A program made the translations under genes and the position numbers. A stretch of DNA of 64,000 nt from Sulfurifustis variabilis. Lineage in GTDB: Bacteria; Pseudomonadota; Gammaproteobacteria; Acidiferrobacterales; Sulfurifustaceae. The stretch spans positions 3,038,001 through 3,102,000 of the forward strand of contig NZ_AP014936.1 of NCBI RefSeq assembly GCF_002355415.1. Direction: 5' to 3'. The notes beneath the pieces were generated by a model. It did not search any database. It was not told the origin of the DNA and worked only from the letters and a program-made list of their open reading frames with translations. Positions 17,845 through 27,541 of the stretch are shown piece by piece (the first letter of the stretch is position 1; every line of letters begins with the position of its first letter).

Positions 17845-18739
17845 ACTGCTGCCCCCACTGGTTCCACATCTGGATCAACGCGCCGATGAAGGCGCGCGCG
17901 TTCTGTGTCGTCCAGCGGCCTGGATCGAACAACCGCTGGATGCCGTTCTGGCAGACGAAGTTCCTCATGTCCGCAGCGTTCAGCCAGTTCACGACATTGA
18001 CGAAGGTGTCGCGGCAGCTTTGGCCGAATTGCTGGTCGGGCACGTTGTAGAGCAGGCATTCGATGGCATGAGACGATGCCATGCCGCTCTGGATCAGCCC
18101 GTTGTCCTCCATCCAGCCACGAGCGTTCTTGAAGATGCGGACGGTCGGCTTATACCAGTCGTTCGTCCTGCCGTGCTTGGCCACGCCGTTTTCGTAGGAC
18201 TGCCTCGGGAAACTGGTGACGGCGTAGTTGCGCTGCACATCCGACAGCCAGATACCCTCGATGTACGTGGCATCCCCCAGCAAGGTCTGCAGCGGACGAT
18301 AAAGCCGGTACTCCAGACAGGGCACGACATCGGCGGGGATGTTGTTGGCCGTTCTCGGAATCTTGATGCTCTTCCCGCCCTCGGTGATGTGGTGATTCGG
18401 GAAGGCACGCCGGATGGCGCCGGAGACGTCGCGACGGAAATCAGTCAGCGTATACGTCGCGTCTCGGTGCCCTGCCTTGACCTTACCCTTGGTGAACTCG
18501 TCGAGCTGGCTGTAGTCCGGCTGGAAGATGTCTTTGAGCTTGACCACCACATCCACATCGCTGTCACCCCGGATGTTGGTGCTGTTGCGGTACGAGCCCT
18601 GAAGAAACACATCGAAATTCTGACTGGACAGCGCGACATCGGCCAGCAGCGCGGTTCGGATGCGCTCGTAGATTGCTGAAGCGGATGCCGTAGCACCTTG
18701 ACGTGACCACGTGTCCAGCTGATTTTCCGGGATACCCAT
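17825..18739 (-). CDS. CD-NTase (cGAS/DncV-like nucleotidyltransferase)
   Basis: A 304-residue nucleotidyltransferase with QGSYRNST (G48-S49) and DSDVDVVV (D61 and D63), the GS...DxD active site of the OAS/cGAS-like superfamily, followed by the helical substrate-binding half. With a Cap15-like gene immediately downstream it forms a minimal CBASS: the enzyme would make a cyclic oligonucleotide that triggers the membrane effector. The clade and product cannot be read from sequence. A Shine-Dalgarno (GAGGAG) precedes the ATG, which is 9 bases from the helicase stop. Confidence 0.75.
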   Translation of the reverse strand: MGIPENQLDTWSRQGATASASAIYERIRTALLADVALSSQNFDVFLQGSYRNSTNIRGDSDVDVVVKLKDIFQPDYSQLDEFTKGKVKAGHRDATYTLTDFRRDVSGAIRRAFPNHHITEGGKSIKIPRTANNIPADVVPCLEYRLYRPLQTLLGDATYIEGIWLSDVQRNYAVTSFPRQSYENGVAKHGRTNDWYKPTVRIFKNARGWMEDNGLIQSGMASSHAIECLLYNVPDQQFGQSCRDTFVNVVNWLNAADMRNFVCQNGIQRLFDPGRWTTQNARAFIGALIQMWNQWGQQYARVRI

Positions 18740-18748
18740 GCTTGCTCC

Positions 18749-21700
18749 TCACTCCGACGCGCTGCGCACAATTTCGCTGTAGCCGATCACCACGCTGCCG
18801 CGGGATTTGGCGATCAGCTTGCCAAAGGGGTCTTGCACCTTGAATAGCCGAGGCTGCGCGGAACCACAGTCGAAAACAACGTAAAGCCAGTATCGGTTCC
18901 GCAGGTTGCAGGCACGCGCCCACTCGTTCTCGGTAAGCTCGATCTCTCCGGTCCCGACCCGCCCCTTGACCTCGATGCCGCGCTCATCATTCGACCGCTT
19001 CGAAAGGAGATCGAAGCCCGGATAGTCGGAGAGTCCGGCCAGTCGCGCCTTCTCCGGGGTGGACACATCCCGGACATCGGCGCCTTGGGCCGCATCATGG
19101 GCGATCGCCACCTCCATCGCGATGCGTTCGACCGCCGTGTCGCGCGCCTTGATGTCCTCCAGGTCCTGGGAAGGCTGAACGAGCGCCGTGGCGATAATTT
19201 CTACTTTGCCCGCCTGGATCAGCTGGGCCTCCCGGCGAGCCTGCTGAATCGCCACGGCCCGGCGCTCGGTGACGGTCTTTTGCTGCTCCTTGATGCGTTC
19301 CAGCTCGACTTGGGCCGCGCGGTTGCCCTCGCGTGCCTTCTCCGTGTAGCGCTTGCGGGCGGCGGCAAGCTCCGACTCCTGGTAGTCATAGGCCCGAACA
19401 AGGTGGTCTTCGGTCTCAACGAGACGCTCCCGCGCGGCGAGTTGTTGCAGCTCGGCGAGCTTGCCGAGCAGCTCGGTACTGATGTGCTGTTCGGCCGCGA
19501 GGCGCCAGGTCTCGCTACTCGCGAGGAACACCACGCTGGAAGGCGCAGCCTTGGCAGTCGGCTTCAGGAGCAAGAGTTGCTCCACAGGCGCCTCCAGCAT
19601 ACGGCCATCGGCATACTGCTTGAGCCCGACAAGTCGCTGCTCGATAACATCCTCGGTGTGAAAGGCGGGGAAACCCGGATCGACCGCGCGCACGACAGTG
19701 ACTCGGGCGACATGGAAGAGATAAGGCGCGGTGCCCGAAGCGTCCGTGAAAATCGCACCCCGCTTACCAGCATTCCGACTCTGCTCGATGGCGAGAGCAG
19801 ACAGGCGTTCAAATACCGGTTCGCCGGGATGGAGGAAGATGGCATCCCGCGAGTCTGGGGGACGGTAGACCGTAAAACGATTGCGGGCCGATTCCGGATA
19901 GGCTTCGAGCAGGGAAATCAAGCTCTCCAGCACGCCACGCCGCCGCGGCCGCAGGAAGAACTGCCCGTCGAGGTTACCCACCAGATCAACTCCGATCAGC
20001 GGCGCAGCGTGCTCGAGATAGCGACGCACATAACCGGGAAGGAGCCGGCGCATCTCTTCGATGGCAAGCGCTTCCTGTAGTTGCGGCAAGGCGGCCTTCA
20101 CCTCGCCACCTTTGCCGTAGATGCGCTCCTCTCTCGCCTCGAGCGCGCGGATTTGCTCGGCGGTGAGTTCGCCAGCAATCTCCAAGGCTTTACGGTCCGC
20201 CTCATCGTCGGATTCGACGGCACGCTGGATGTATTCGGTCAGGGAGATCCCCTCGAAAATGCGGCCAACGACATCGAAGACCTTGTCCGAGCCAAGCTGC
20301 TTGCGGATTTCTTCCAGCTTATCGAGCAGCGTCTTAATTACCCGGCCCTCGCGGGTCTTGCCGGCCACGAGGTTGATGATGGCGACTTTGTCGCGCTTCT
20401 GGCCATACCGATGGATACGACCCATCCGCTGCTCGAGGCGTGCAGGGTTCCACGGGACGTCGTAGTTGATAAGGATCCAGCAGAACTGGAGGTTGATGCC
20501 CTCGGCTGCGGCGTCGGTGCCGACGAAGAAGCGAGCACCGCCGCGCTCTCCATTGTGAGGTCGGCGGAACTGTTCTACCTGGGCGTCGCGCTGCTCGAAG
20601 TTGAGGCCGCCGTGGATGAAGGCAACCTGCCCGGCATAGCCCATACCTTCCAGGCGACGCATCAGGAACTCAAGGGTGTCCTTGTGCTCGGTATAGATGA
20701 TGACTTTGTGGTCGCGATACTCGGCGGCACGGAGTAGAGCGCTCATCCGGTCGAACTTGGATTCGCGACCGCTGGCATGTACCGCCTCGGCAAGCCCGAT
20801 CAGTTCCAGTACCTTTTGCCTCTCGGCGAGCAGCTCGGCCAGGCTCGTGGCGACGAAGGCACCCAAGGCTTCGGCCTCGGTTTCCTCGTGTTCCTCCGCG
20901 CCGTCCGTGACAGATTCCTCATCGGCCGTCTTTGCCGCCAACACGTCCATCAGCCTGCCTTCGCGCATCTTCCTGTCGATCCGCTGTTGCTGGGCGCGCA
21001 GCTCCTCTTCCGGAATCCGTCCGGACTGAATGTCATCGATGAGCCTGTCCAGCTTGTCGAGACGGTTACGGAAAGAGCAGAGCAAGGCCCAAGTGCTGCT
21101 GGCCAGCCGCCGCTGGAAGACGGTCATTGCGAAGCGTGCCGCTTGGCGGTTCAGCAGACGCGCTTGGTTGTAGTAATGACGGATATAAGCCGTGGTCTGA
21201 TCGTAGAGAGCCTGCTCGCTGACGTCGCCTTGCGTGAGCTCGTAGCTCACCGTGTTGCACAGACGCTCGGGATAAAGCGGCCGGCCGCGCAAGTCGACCA
21301 TTTCTTCCTTGACGCGCCGGATGAAGTACCGGCTGCGAGACTCGCGCGGGAAGCGGGCAAACGCGGTTTCGGTGCTGAACAGCTCCGGCTCAAGGAGTCG
21401 CCACAGGCAGTAGTACGGGAAATCCTTACCCATGTGCGGTGTGGCCGTCAGCAGGAGCAGGTGGTGTGCCGCCCAAGGCATTTTCCAATCGTCAGGTAGC
21501 TCCCGGACACCGGCGATGGCTTCGGCGAGACGATAGCGGTCGGTGGGACGGAATGTGCCGTCGGGGTCACGGTTAGCCGACAGCTTGTGGGCCTCATCAA
21601 AGACCACCAAGTCGTAAGGCACGACGGTCGGATCGCGCAGGTTGTTAAAAAGGCGTGCGCTGCGCAGGCTGTCCACGCTCACTACGATCAGGTCGCTTTG

Positions 21701-22321
21701 GGGTCCGACAAAGGGATTGCGCTCTCTGGCATCGCTACCTACGACGATGTTGAACTGGAGCTGGAACAGGTTGCGCAGCTCCCGGTACCAGTTCCCCACT
21801 AGACCCGCGGGCGCCACAACCAAGACCCGGCGGATGGTTCGGCGCGTAAGGCTTTCGCGCACATATAGACCCGTCATGATGGTCTTACCGGCACCGGCAT
21901 CATCTGCCAGCAGGAACCGTAAACGGGTTTGGCACAACATCCGCTCGTAGACGGCGATACGCTGGTGTGGCAGCGGATCGATCTCGCTGATCTCGGCGGC
22001 GAACGCGGGATTGAAGAGGTGCCCATAGGACAGCCGCTCCCCCTCCACGAGTACCCGAAGCGCGTTGGCGTCGCCCAGGAAGTCGAGCCGATTCTCTTCA
22101 ATCGTCGCACTTGCCGGCACGGGTGCACCTGCCGCCGCCATCGTGGGGACCTCGCCACGACGAGCAAGCGCCTGCAGCTTCGAGAGCGCCATCGCCGATG
22201 GTTTGAACTGGCCGTTTTCCCAGCGGTTGAGCGTGACAAAGGAGACTCCCAGCAGTTCGGCAAACTGCTGCTGGGTGAGGCCCATTGACTTGCGCAGCTC
22301 TCGAATTTGTTCTGCCTTCAT
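18749..22321 (-). CDS. HTH-fused SNF2-family helicase with C-terminal DUF3883
   Basis: From the ATG at 22321 the product has 1190 residues. Residues 1-42 are an XRE-type helix-turn-helix (LRKSMGLTQQQFAELLGVSF...LNRWENGQ). The SNF2 ATPase shows DAGAGKT (141-147), DEAH (242-245), LLLTATPHMG, and motif VI RLEQRMGRIHRYGQ. A coiled-coil (about 960-1040) leads to a DUF3883 nuclease-like domain (GFDLLSKR, GIEVKGR). The frame extends to 22531, but the HTH starts cleanly at 22321. As first gene of the operon with its own DNA-binding domain it may autoregulate. It resembles DrmD-type helicases of DISARM-like loci. Confidence 0.88.
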   Translation of the reverse strand: MKAEQIRELRKSMGLTQQQFAELLGVSFVTLNRWENGQFKPSAMALSKLQALARRGEVPTMAAAGAPVPASATIEENRLDFLGDANALRVLVEGERLSYGHLFNPAFAAEISEIDPLPHQRIAVYERMLCQTRLRFLLADDAGAGKTIMTGLYVRESLTRRTIRRVLVVAPAGLVGNWYRELRNLFQLQFNIVVGSDARERNPFVGPQSDLIVVSVDSLRSARLFNNLRDPTVVPYDLVVFDEAHKLSANRDPDGTFRPTDRYRLAEAIAGVRELPDDWKMPWAAHHLLLLTATPHMGKDFPYYCLWRLLEPELFSTETAFARFPRESRSRYFIRRVKEEMVDLRGRPLYPERLCNTVSYELTQGDVSEQALYDQTTAYIRHYYNQARLLNRQAARFAMTVFQRRLASSTWALLCSFRNRLDKLDRLIDDIQSGRIPEEELRAQQQRIDRKMREGRLMDVLAAKTADEESVTDGAEEHEETEAEALGAFVATSLAELLAERQKVLELIGLAEAVHASGRESKFDRMSALLRAAEYRDHKVIIYTEHKDTLEFLMRRLEGMGYAGQVAFIHGGLNFEQRDAQVEQFRRPHNGERGGARFFVGTDAAAEGINLQFCWILINYDVPWNPARLEQRMGRIHRYGQKRDKVAIINLVAGKTREGRVIKTLLDKLEEIRKQLGSDKVFDVVGRIFEGISLTEYIQRAVESDDEADRKALEIAGELTAEQIRALEAREERIYGKGGEVKAALPQLQEALAIEEMRRLLPGYVRRYLEHAAPLIGVDLVGNLDGQFFLRPRRRGVLESLISLLEAYPESARNRFTVYRPPDSRDAIFLHPGEPVFERLSALAIEQSRNAGKRGAIFTDASGTAPYLFHVARVTVVRAVDPGFPAFHTEDVIEQRLVGLKQYADGRMLEAPVEQLLLLKPTAKAAPSSVVFLASSETWRLAAEQHISTELLGKLAELQQLAARERLVETEDHLVRAYDYQESELAAARKRYTEKAREGNRAAQVELERIKEQQKTVTERRAVAIQQARREAQLIQAGKVEIIATALVQPSQDLEDIKARDTAVERIAMEVAIAHDAAQGADVRDVSTPEKARLAGLSDYPGFDLLSKRSNDERGIEVKGRVGTGEIELTENEWARACNLRNRYWLYVVFDCGSAQPRLFKVQDPFGKLIAKSRGSVVIGYSEIVRSASE

Positions 22322-22339
22322 ATTGGTCGCGTGCTCTTG

Positions 22340-22361
22340 AACATGATCTATATCACATGTT
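22340..22361. promoter_or_regulatory. Inverted repeat in the divergent promoter of the helicase locus
   Basis: AACATG and CATGTT half-sites separated by ten bases lie in the roughly 100-bp region between the divergent starts at 22321 and 22423. The XRE domain fused to the helicase is the obvious candidate binder, which would let one protein control both halves of the locus. Confidence 0.45.
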
Positions 22362-22422
22362 AAATTCGCCATCAAGACACGGATTGTCAGAGTCGGGTCG
22401 CGAAACTTGCAATGAGATAGCA

Positions 22423-23550
22423 ATGCGCAGCGAGCTCTTCTGGAATGAGCCTTATCGCTTTGTGTCAACCCGGCCCATCGATCCCCTCGGGTTTGATGCG
22501 TTACGTGAAGCCATGGCGAACGTGCTTGCACCGTTCCTCACCGGCGCCACTCGTCATGCCGAGCACTACGTGGCGGTGGTCGTAGGCCTTCGCTGGGCCA
22601 AAAGCCGCGCGACGCGGTCGATCGATCGGGACATCTGGCCGTTGTTCGCCGCGTTCGAGCGGGGCCTCAAACAGTACTGGCACCGCCATCCTGGCAACCG
22701 CTCGGCCCGCCGTCGGTATTTGGGCAAGCGCCGCATCGCAGACATCTGCAATGGAAAGCGTCCGGACATCCAGGCACCTATCCTCCAGGATCAACGCGGT
22801 GTGGGGCTGCTGGGTAACTACGTCGAGTCTGTGCGTGCGATCGGGCTCGTAAGGCCCGGCGAACTCGTCATCGGCGAAAAGGCCGTGACGCAGCTTCTTG
22901 GCGATCCCCGATTTGAGTGGGACGGTGCCAGCCCAGGGAGCTGGCAAAAACTGGACTACATCTTCTCGTCCGTTGACGTGCGTAGCGCCTGGCCGAAACT
23001 CGGGCGCCGGCTGTTCGACAAGGGCGAGGCGAGCGAGGGGCGGATAAGGATGTATAGCTCTGCCCAGGCGGTGCGGCGCCATCCGACCCTGGACTGGCTG
23101 CGGCTCGCTGGCGGCCGTGAATTACTCGAACCCCAGCGACGTATCGCGGCAGCAACCGGCGCGACGGCCGAACTCGAGGAACGGTTGCGCGGGCTGTTCA
23201 GTGACCTCCTGGCGGGTCTCGTACCGCGGCTTGCCGATGCAACGGTGCGGCGGCTTGCCAATATGGGGCGACAGCTCGTGAAGCTCGAAGTGATCGATAC
23301 CGTGTGGCCCGGCCAGCCAGTGCTCGCCAAGGCCATCCGCGCTCAGATCGAGAGGGTCGCCAGTGGGCGACTGTCCGCCGAGACGTTGCTGGACTGGCAC
23401 CACGAGATCATGGGTGCGCGCGGAACGGAACGATGGTTACAGGAGCTCGGCGAGCGATCTGCGCTGCAGCTGCCCAAGGAGCGTGGCGACCCCGACTTTC
23501 GTTTGACGAACCTGCGAACCCTTTTGCAGGAGACGCGATGGGCGGGGTGA
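22423..23550 (+). CDS. Unrecognised protein, first gene of the divergent half of the locus
   Basis: A 375-residue soluble protein starting MRSELFWNEPYRFVSTRPID, chosen because this ATG begins the protein-like stretch. It is basic and helical in the middle (RHPGNRSARRRYLGKRRIAD), with an ECxx-free globular centre and a C-terminal helical tail (LEERLRGLFSDLLAGLVPRL). I recognise no domain. Its last 13 bases overlap the PLD-nuclease gene, and the helicase follows with an ATGA overlap, so the three are translated together and probably form one complex or pathway. A DNA-recognition or adaptor role is speculative. Confidence 0.75.
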   Translation: MRSELFWNEPYRFVSTRPIDPLGFDALREAMANVLAPFLTGATRHAEHYVAVVVGLRWAKSRATRSIDRDIWPLFAAFERGLKQYWHRHPGNRSARRRYLGKRRIADICNGKRPDIQAPILQDQRGVGLLGNYVESVRAIGLVRPGELVIGEKAVTQLLGDPRFEWDGASPGSWQKLDYIFSSVDVRSAWPKLGRRLFDKGEASEGRIRMYSSAQAVRRHPTLDWLRLAGGRELLEPQRRIAAATGATAELEERLRGLFSDLLAGLVPRLADATVRRLANMGRQLVKLEVIDTVWPGQPVLAKAIRAQIERVASGRLSAETLLDWHHEIMGARGTERWLQELGERSALQLPKERGDPDFRLTNLRTLLQETRWAG

Positions 23551-25358
23551 AGGTCGAGATCCAGCCGGTTGCGGCGGTCGAGCGAGTGCTCGACGCGGCT
23601 AGGCGCGCGGGCCTCGATCGGCTCGAGGCGCTTCTGGCGTGCACCTTCACCTTCGACCGTAGCTATTTTGAGCAGCTGCTCGACGCGCTGGCCGAGTGTC
23701 ACCCCGAAGGCGGCGATCGCCTGCGAGAGATCCCGGTCGATGTGGTCTGCGATCACCGTCACTACCGCGGCCACACGGTGACCTACAACGTGCACTGCTG
23801 GACAGGAGACAACCTGTTCCATCCGAAATTGCTCCTCCTGTTATTCGACGATCACGTCGTATGGATCGAGGGTTCGCTTAACCTGACGCGCGCGGGCTAT
23901 ACGGTCAACCGGGAGCTCGTCACCTTTCACGATAACAAGCGGTGCAAACTACCACACGGTGTCCGCGAGCTGGTGCGGAATCTGGCCAGCCAGGGGGTCG
24001 ACGCCGCGAGGCGGGTATTTAAAGCAGCGAGCGGTGCGCGGACAGACGTCCGGAACCGGAGCGTCACAAGCCTGGACTCCGCCCTCCTGGATGGACTCCT
24101 CGGTCGTGTGAAACACGCGCATAGCGTCTACGTCGTGACACCGTTCCTCGATCATCGCGATCAGGCCGGACCTGCGATCGAGACCGCAGCCTTGAAGGTG
24201 CTGGCGGAGCGGTATCCGGGCGCAGCGTTCCGCATATTTCTGCCAGAGGTCACACGCACGGACGGTAGACCCGCACTCCAGGCGAGCAAGGCGCTATTCA
24301 CGCAAGCCTTCGGCCCTCGGGTGCGCGAGGACCGGTTGGCCTTTTGTGGCGTCCCGTCGGACCAGCACCCGTTGCACGCCAAGCTACTGGCCGTCCGGCA
24401 TGGCAGACAGGGCGCGCGCGCGACTGTCTTGACGGGTTCACCGAACTTGACGGAGAGAGCCCTTCTCAAGAAGGGTGCCCGTGCCAACGTCGAACTCGCC
24501 CGTGAGTTCGCTGTGCGCTGGAAAGAGGTCGATGGGCTGCTTCGGCCGCTCGGTCGGCGATTCAAGCCTTTATCAGAGTGCGCCTTTGAACCGCCACAGT
24601 CGATCACGACAGCTGGATGGCATGCTCTCAAATCGGCCACTTATCATCCGTTTCGTCGCGAACTCGAGCTCGAGTGGCGGACCCCCGAGTACGCGCAACT
24701 CACCTGGTTGTTCTATGCCGGAAAGAAGCTCGCCGTACCGGCCGAGGGGAACGTGAAGGGGTTCGTGATTCGTAATGCTGATCTCCGGCTCGAGACCGTC
24801 AGTCGTATGAACGCCACTCGCCGAAGCTGGTGCCCGATCGTGATCCCTATCGAGTCGCGGCTTGCGCTGGCCGAACTTCCGGAGCAAGGAGAACCCCCGC
24901 CAGAATGGTGGCTCGCGCAGCTCGGGGCTTTGCCGACGGCACGCGCCGTACGCAATGGCGAGACGAACAGTGGCACTGCTAGGAGTCCGGACGGTCAGGC
25001 TTCGTTCCTACTGAGTCAACGAGTGCGCGACTTGGCCGACCGCATGCGTTACGCAATCGCGGTCATCACCGACAGCGGTGCCGGCAGAGCGGCGCGCGCG
25101 ACCGGACACCTGGATCTGCTGGAGAAGATATTTGACGTCCACGACTCGGCAGCTGCGTCCGATCCCACTGAGCGGACGTGGCGGCTGTGGGTCCGCCTCG
25201 AGGTCGTGCAAGCACTGATACAGGCGACCACCGGGCGAAACGGGGGAGGGCGCAAGGCCCGCAATCTCAGGGACGACCTCAGACGACGGTTGTCGGCCGT
25301 GGACCTGCCGCAAGAACCACTCGAACACTGGCGGTCGCTGACGGAAACCTTGTCATGA
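23538..25358 (+). CDS. Phospholipase D-family nuclease (DrmC-like)
   Basis: A 606-residue protein with two PLD half-sites: HPKLLLLLFDD...EGSLNLTRAG (about 95-120) and HAKLLAVRHG...TGSPNLTERA (about 277-310), each HxK followed by the GS-x-NLT strand. Two HxK motifs are expected for a single active site formed between two halves. PLD nucleases occur in DISARM and related defence loci (DrmC). The start at 23538 overlaps the upstream gene; longer in-frame starts lie deep inside that gene. The C-terminal 200 residues are helical and unassigned. Confidence 0.82.
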   Translation: MGGVKVEIQPVAAVERVLDAARRAGLDRLEALLACTFTFDRSYFEQLLDALAECHPEGGDRLREIPVDVVCDHRHYRGHTVTYNVHCWTGDNLFHPKLLLLLFDDHVVWIEGSLNLTRAGYTVNRELVTFHDNKRCKLPHGVRELVRNLASQGVDAARRVFKAASGARTDVRNRSVTSLDSALLDGLLGRVKHAHSVYVVTPFLDHRDQAGPAIETAALKVLAERYPGAAFRIFLPEVTRTDGRPALQASKALFTQAFGPRVREDRLAFCGVPSDQHPLHAKLLAVRHGRQGARATVLTGSPNLTERALLKKGARANVELAREFAVRWKEVDGLLRPLGRRFKPLSECAFEPPQSITTAGWHALKSATYHPFRRELELEWRTPEYAQLTWLFYAGKKLAVPAEGNVKGFVIRNADLRLETVSRMNATRRSWCPIVIPIESRLALAELPEQGEPPPEWWLAQLGALPTARAVRNGETNSGTARSPDGQASFLLSQRVRDLADRMRYAIAVITDSGAGRAARATGHLDLLEKIFDVHDSAAASDPTERTWRLWVRLEVVQALIQATTGRNGGGRKARNLRDDLRRRLSAVDLPQEPLEHWRSLTETLS

Positions 25359-27505
25359 AGCAAGTACCGTTCGACGAAATCGATCTTGCGCGCTTTGCTG
25401 AGCAGTATTCGCCCGAACAGCGCGGCGAGCTGCGTGCTCAGAATGGCCGAGCCCGGGGCCTTTGGAGCCGCCTGCACCGCGAAGACGTGCCGGGCGTGAT
25501 CCTGGGCGATGAGGTCGGCAAGGGAAAGACCTACATCGCCCTCGCTCTCGCCTTCGCTACGCTCACTTCCACACGCCGCGCTCGTGTCCTGGTGCTGACC
25601 CACAACCGCAAGATGGCAGAGACCTGGGCGGCGCGCTGGAGCCAGGAAGTTCGCCAGATGGTCGACCCGTGCTGGGCCGGGCGTTTCGATGCGGATTGGA
25701 AGCCGCGTGTGTCGAGTCAGTACGAGGAGTTCGTCGCCGCGCTCGAGGAAACATCCAGAACGTCGGCAATACTGTTCGCCTCCTACGACACCCTGAAGCG
25801 ATTTCACAGTCACGAGGGTCGCCGTCGCTGTCTACTGGGAGCACTGAGGCTGGCCTACCGTGCTCATGGTGTGCGTCTCTCGCGCGGAGCAAGGCTGCGC
25901 CTGGTGAAGGCGGTTGTCCCGGACGGCGGTGCCGTACCTCGGCGCCCGGCGAGCGTCAATAAAGCAGCGGCTGTGACGATGCTGAGAGACGCCTTCGATC
26001 CTGTAACGCGAGAATGGCGGCCACGGTCCCACCGGACCATCGAGGATTTTCTCGATACCGAAGCGGGGCGCAGTCTGCAAATCCGCCCCCTGATCGATCT
26101 GCTGATTGTAGACGAGGCGCACAAGCTCGAGGGTCGCAGGCGCGGCAGTGTCGTAACGCATCTGCTCAGCGGCAAGTTTCGCAAAGGCGTTTGGGTAACG
26201 GCCACGCCATTCGCGCTCACGCTCGACGAACTGCGGCGACGGCTCCGCGAGTTTCAGCACGCGGCGAGCGCGAAACGCGACTATGAATCCGCCATTCGCC
26301 AGCTGCCGCTGGCCGACTACGAGCGTGCCATATCGGATCGCGTCGACTTCCCGCAACGCAAAGAATTGGAAGGGGCGCTGAGAAGTCGGATGGTCCGAGA
26401 CACCTGGGACAACCGCAAGGAGCGGCGCATTCTCGACTGGACCAGAAAGGCAACTGGTAAGGCACTTCTTCCGAGCATGGTGCTCGAACGCGTGATCTCG
26501 AATGTTTTGAACACCGGTGAGCGGACTCACGTCGCAAGCCTTCGCGAGACGCTCTGCTCGAGCTGGGGCGCAACGCTCGACTCACTGGAGAACGGCGCGT
26601 TGGCGCGATTCCGCGACGACCCGTGGGTGTTGCGGTTGCAAAGAGCACTCACCGACTCGGTCAAGCTCGACCCCAAGCTCCGTGAGGCTGTGGAGCAGCT
26701 CGCGAAGCTCGCTGCGAACGGTGAGAAGACGGTGGTGTTCACACATCGAACCGAGACATCCGCGATCCTTGTCGAGGCGTTGCTGGAAGATCCTCGAATC
26801 AGGGATCTGGCATCGAACTTCCGGCGCGCAAGTAAGCGCTGGCGTCAGCGAGTCGAACGAGTGCGACGAACACTGAAAATACCGACACTCCGGCAGGCCT
26901 ATACCGTTGCCAAGGTGATTGCGTCCTCGCCAGACGCTCCTGAGAAAGCAACGACACGTGCGCTGAGTGCCTGGTGGCTGAGACACGAAGAGGCGCTTGA
27001 GGCTCAGCGTCGATCTGCAGGCGACTACGAGACGGTCTTTGACTTCTTGGCGTCGGTGGCGGGTAGGGGACGTCAGCTTCCCATTGTGGCGCGCTATGAC
27101 GGCGAGGTTTCGGGCGGTGACGAAAGCGAACCCGACACCGTGGGAAACGACCGAAAGTTCAATCTGCCGTGCGCACCTCTGATCCTGGTGGCATCTCGGA
27201 AAGGACAGGAAGGAATCGACCTACATCATTATTGTCGTCGCGTCGTGCTCTACGACCTGCCATGGAATCCCGCGCTCATCGAGCAACGTATCGGTCGGGT
27301 ACACCGCTTGGGCGGTATGCGTAGCCGCAGGATGCCGGTCGAGGTCGTTTATTGCTATGAGGAGGGGAGCTACGAAGAAACAATCGCGCGACGGGTCAAA
27401 CAGCGGTGCGAAATGATGCACGCTTTGTTGGGTGCGGGTACTTGGCTGGACCAAAACCGCGAGGTCGATGACCTTGAGCGATACCGCATGACGTTCCCAC
27501 CGTAA
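25355..27505 (+). CDS. Second SNF2-like helicase of the locus
   Basis: A 716-residue superfamily 2 ATPase: Walker A GDEVGKGKTYIALA (about 50-63), DEAHKL in the LLIVDEAH strand, VTATPFAL, and late motifs ASRKGQEGIDLHH and EQRIGRVHRLGG. There is no HTH or DUF3883 domain, unlike the other helicase in the locus. Its ATG overlaps the PLD stop as ATGA. The likely role is DNA translocation powering the PLD nuclease, by analogy with other helicase-PLD defence operons. Confidence 0.85.
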   Translation: MKQVPFDEIDLARFAEQYSPEQRGELRAQNGRARGLWSRLHREDVPGVILGDEVGKGKTYIALALAFATLTSTRRARVLVLTHNRKMAETWAARWSQEVRQMVDPCWAGRFDADWKPRVSSQYEEFVAALEETSRTSAILFASYDTLKRFHSHEGRRRCLLGALRLAYRAHGVRLSRGARLRLVKAVVPDGGAVPRRPASVNKAAAVTMLRDAFDPVTREWRPRSHRTIEDFLDTEAGRSLQIRPLIDLLIVDEAHKLEGRRRGSVVTHLLSGKFRKGVWVTATPFALTLDELRRRLREFQHAASAKRDYESAIRQLPLADYERAISDRVDFPQRKELEGALRSRMVRDTWDNRKERRILDWTRKATGKALLPSMVLERVISNVLNTGERTHVASLRETLCSSWGATLDSLENGALARFRDDPWVLRLQRALTDSVKLDPKLREAVEQLAKLAANGEKTVVFTHRTETSAILVEALLEDPRIRDLASNFRRASKRWRQRVERVRRTLKIPTLRQAYTVAKVIASSPDAPEKATTRALSAWWLRHEEALEAQRRSAGDYETVFDFLASVAGRGRQLPIVARYDGEVSGGDESEPDTVGNDRKFNLPCAPLILVASRKGQEGIDLHHYCRRVVLYDLPWNPALIEQRIGRVHRLGGMRSRRMPVEVVYCYEEGSYEETIARRVKQRCEMMHALLGAGTWLDQNREVDDLERYRMTFPP

Positions 27506-27541
27506 AGCGGGATACTCGAACGCGCACTCCGAACCATTAGC

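Noticed and set aside
19085-21499. Several long plus-strand frames opposite the SNF2 helicase
   Set aside because: They mirror helicase codons in GC-rich DNA and show no domain pattern.
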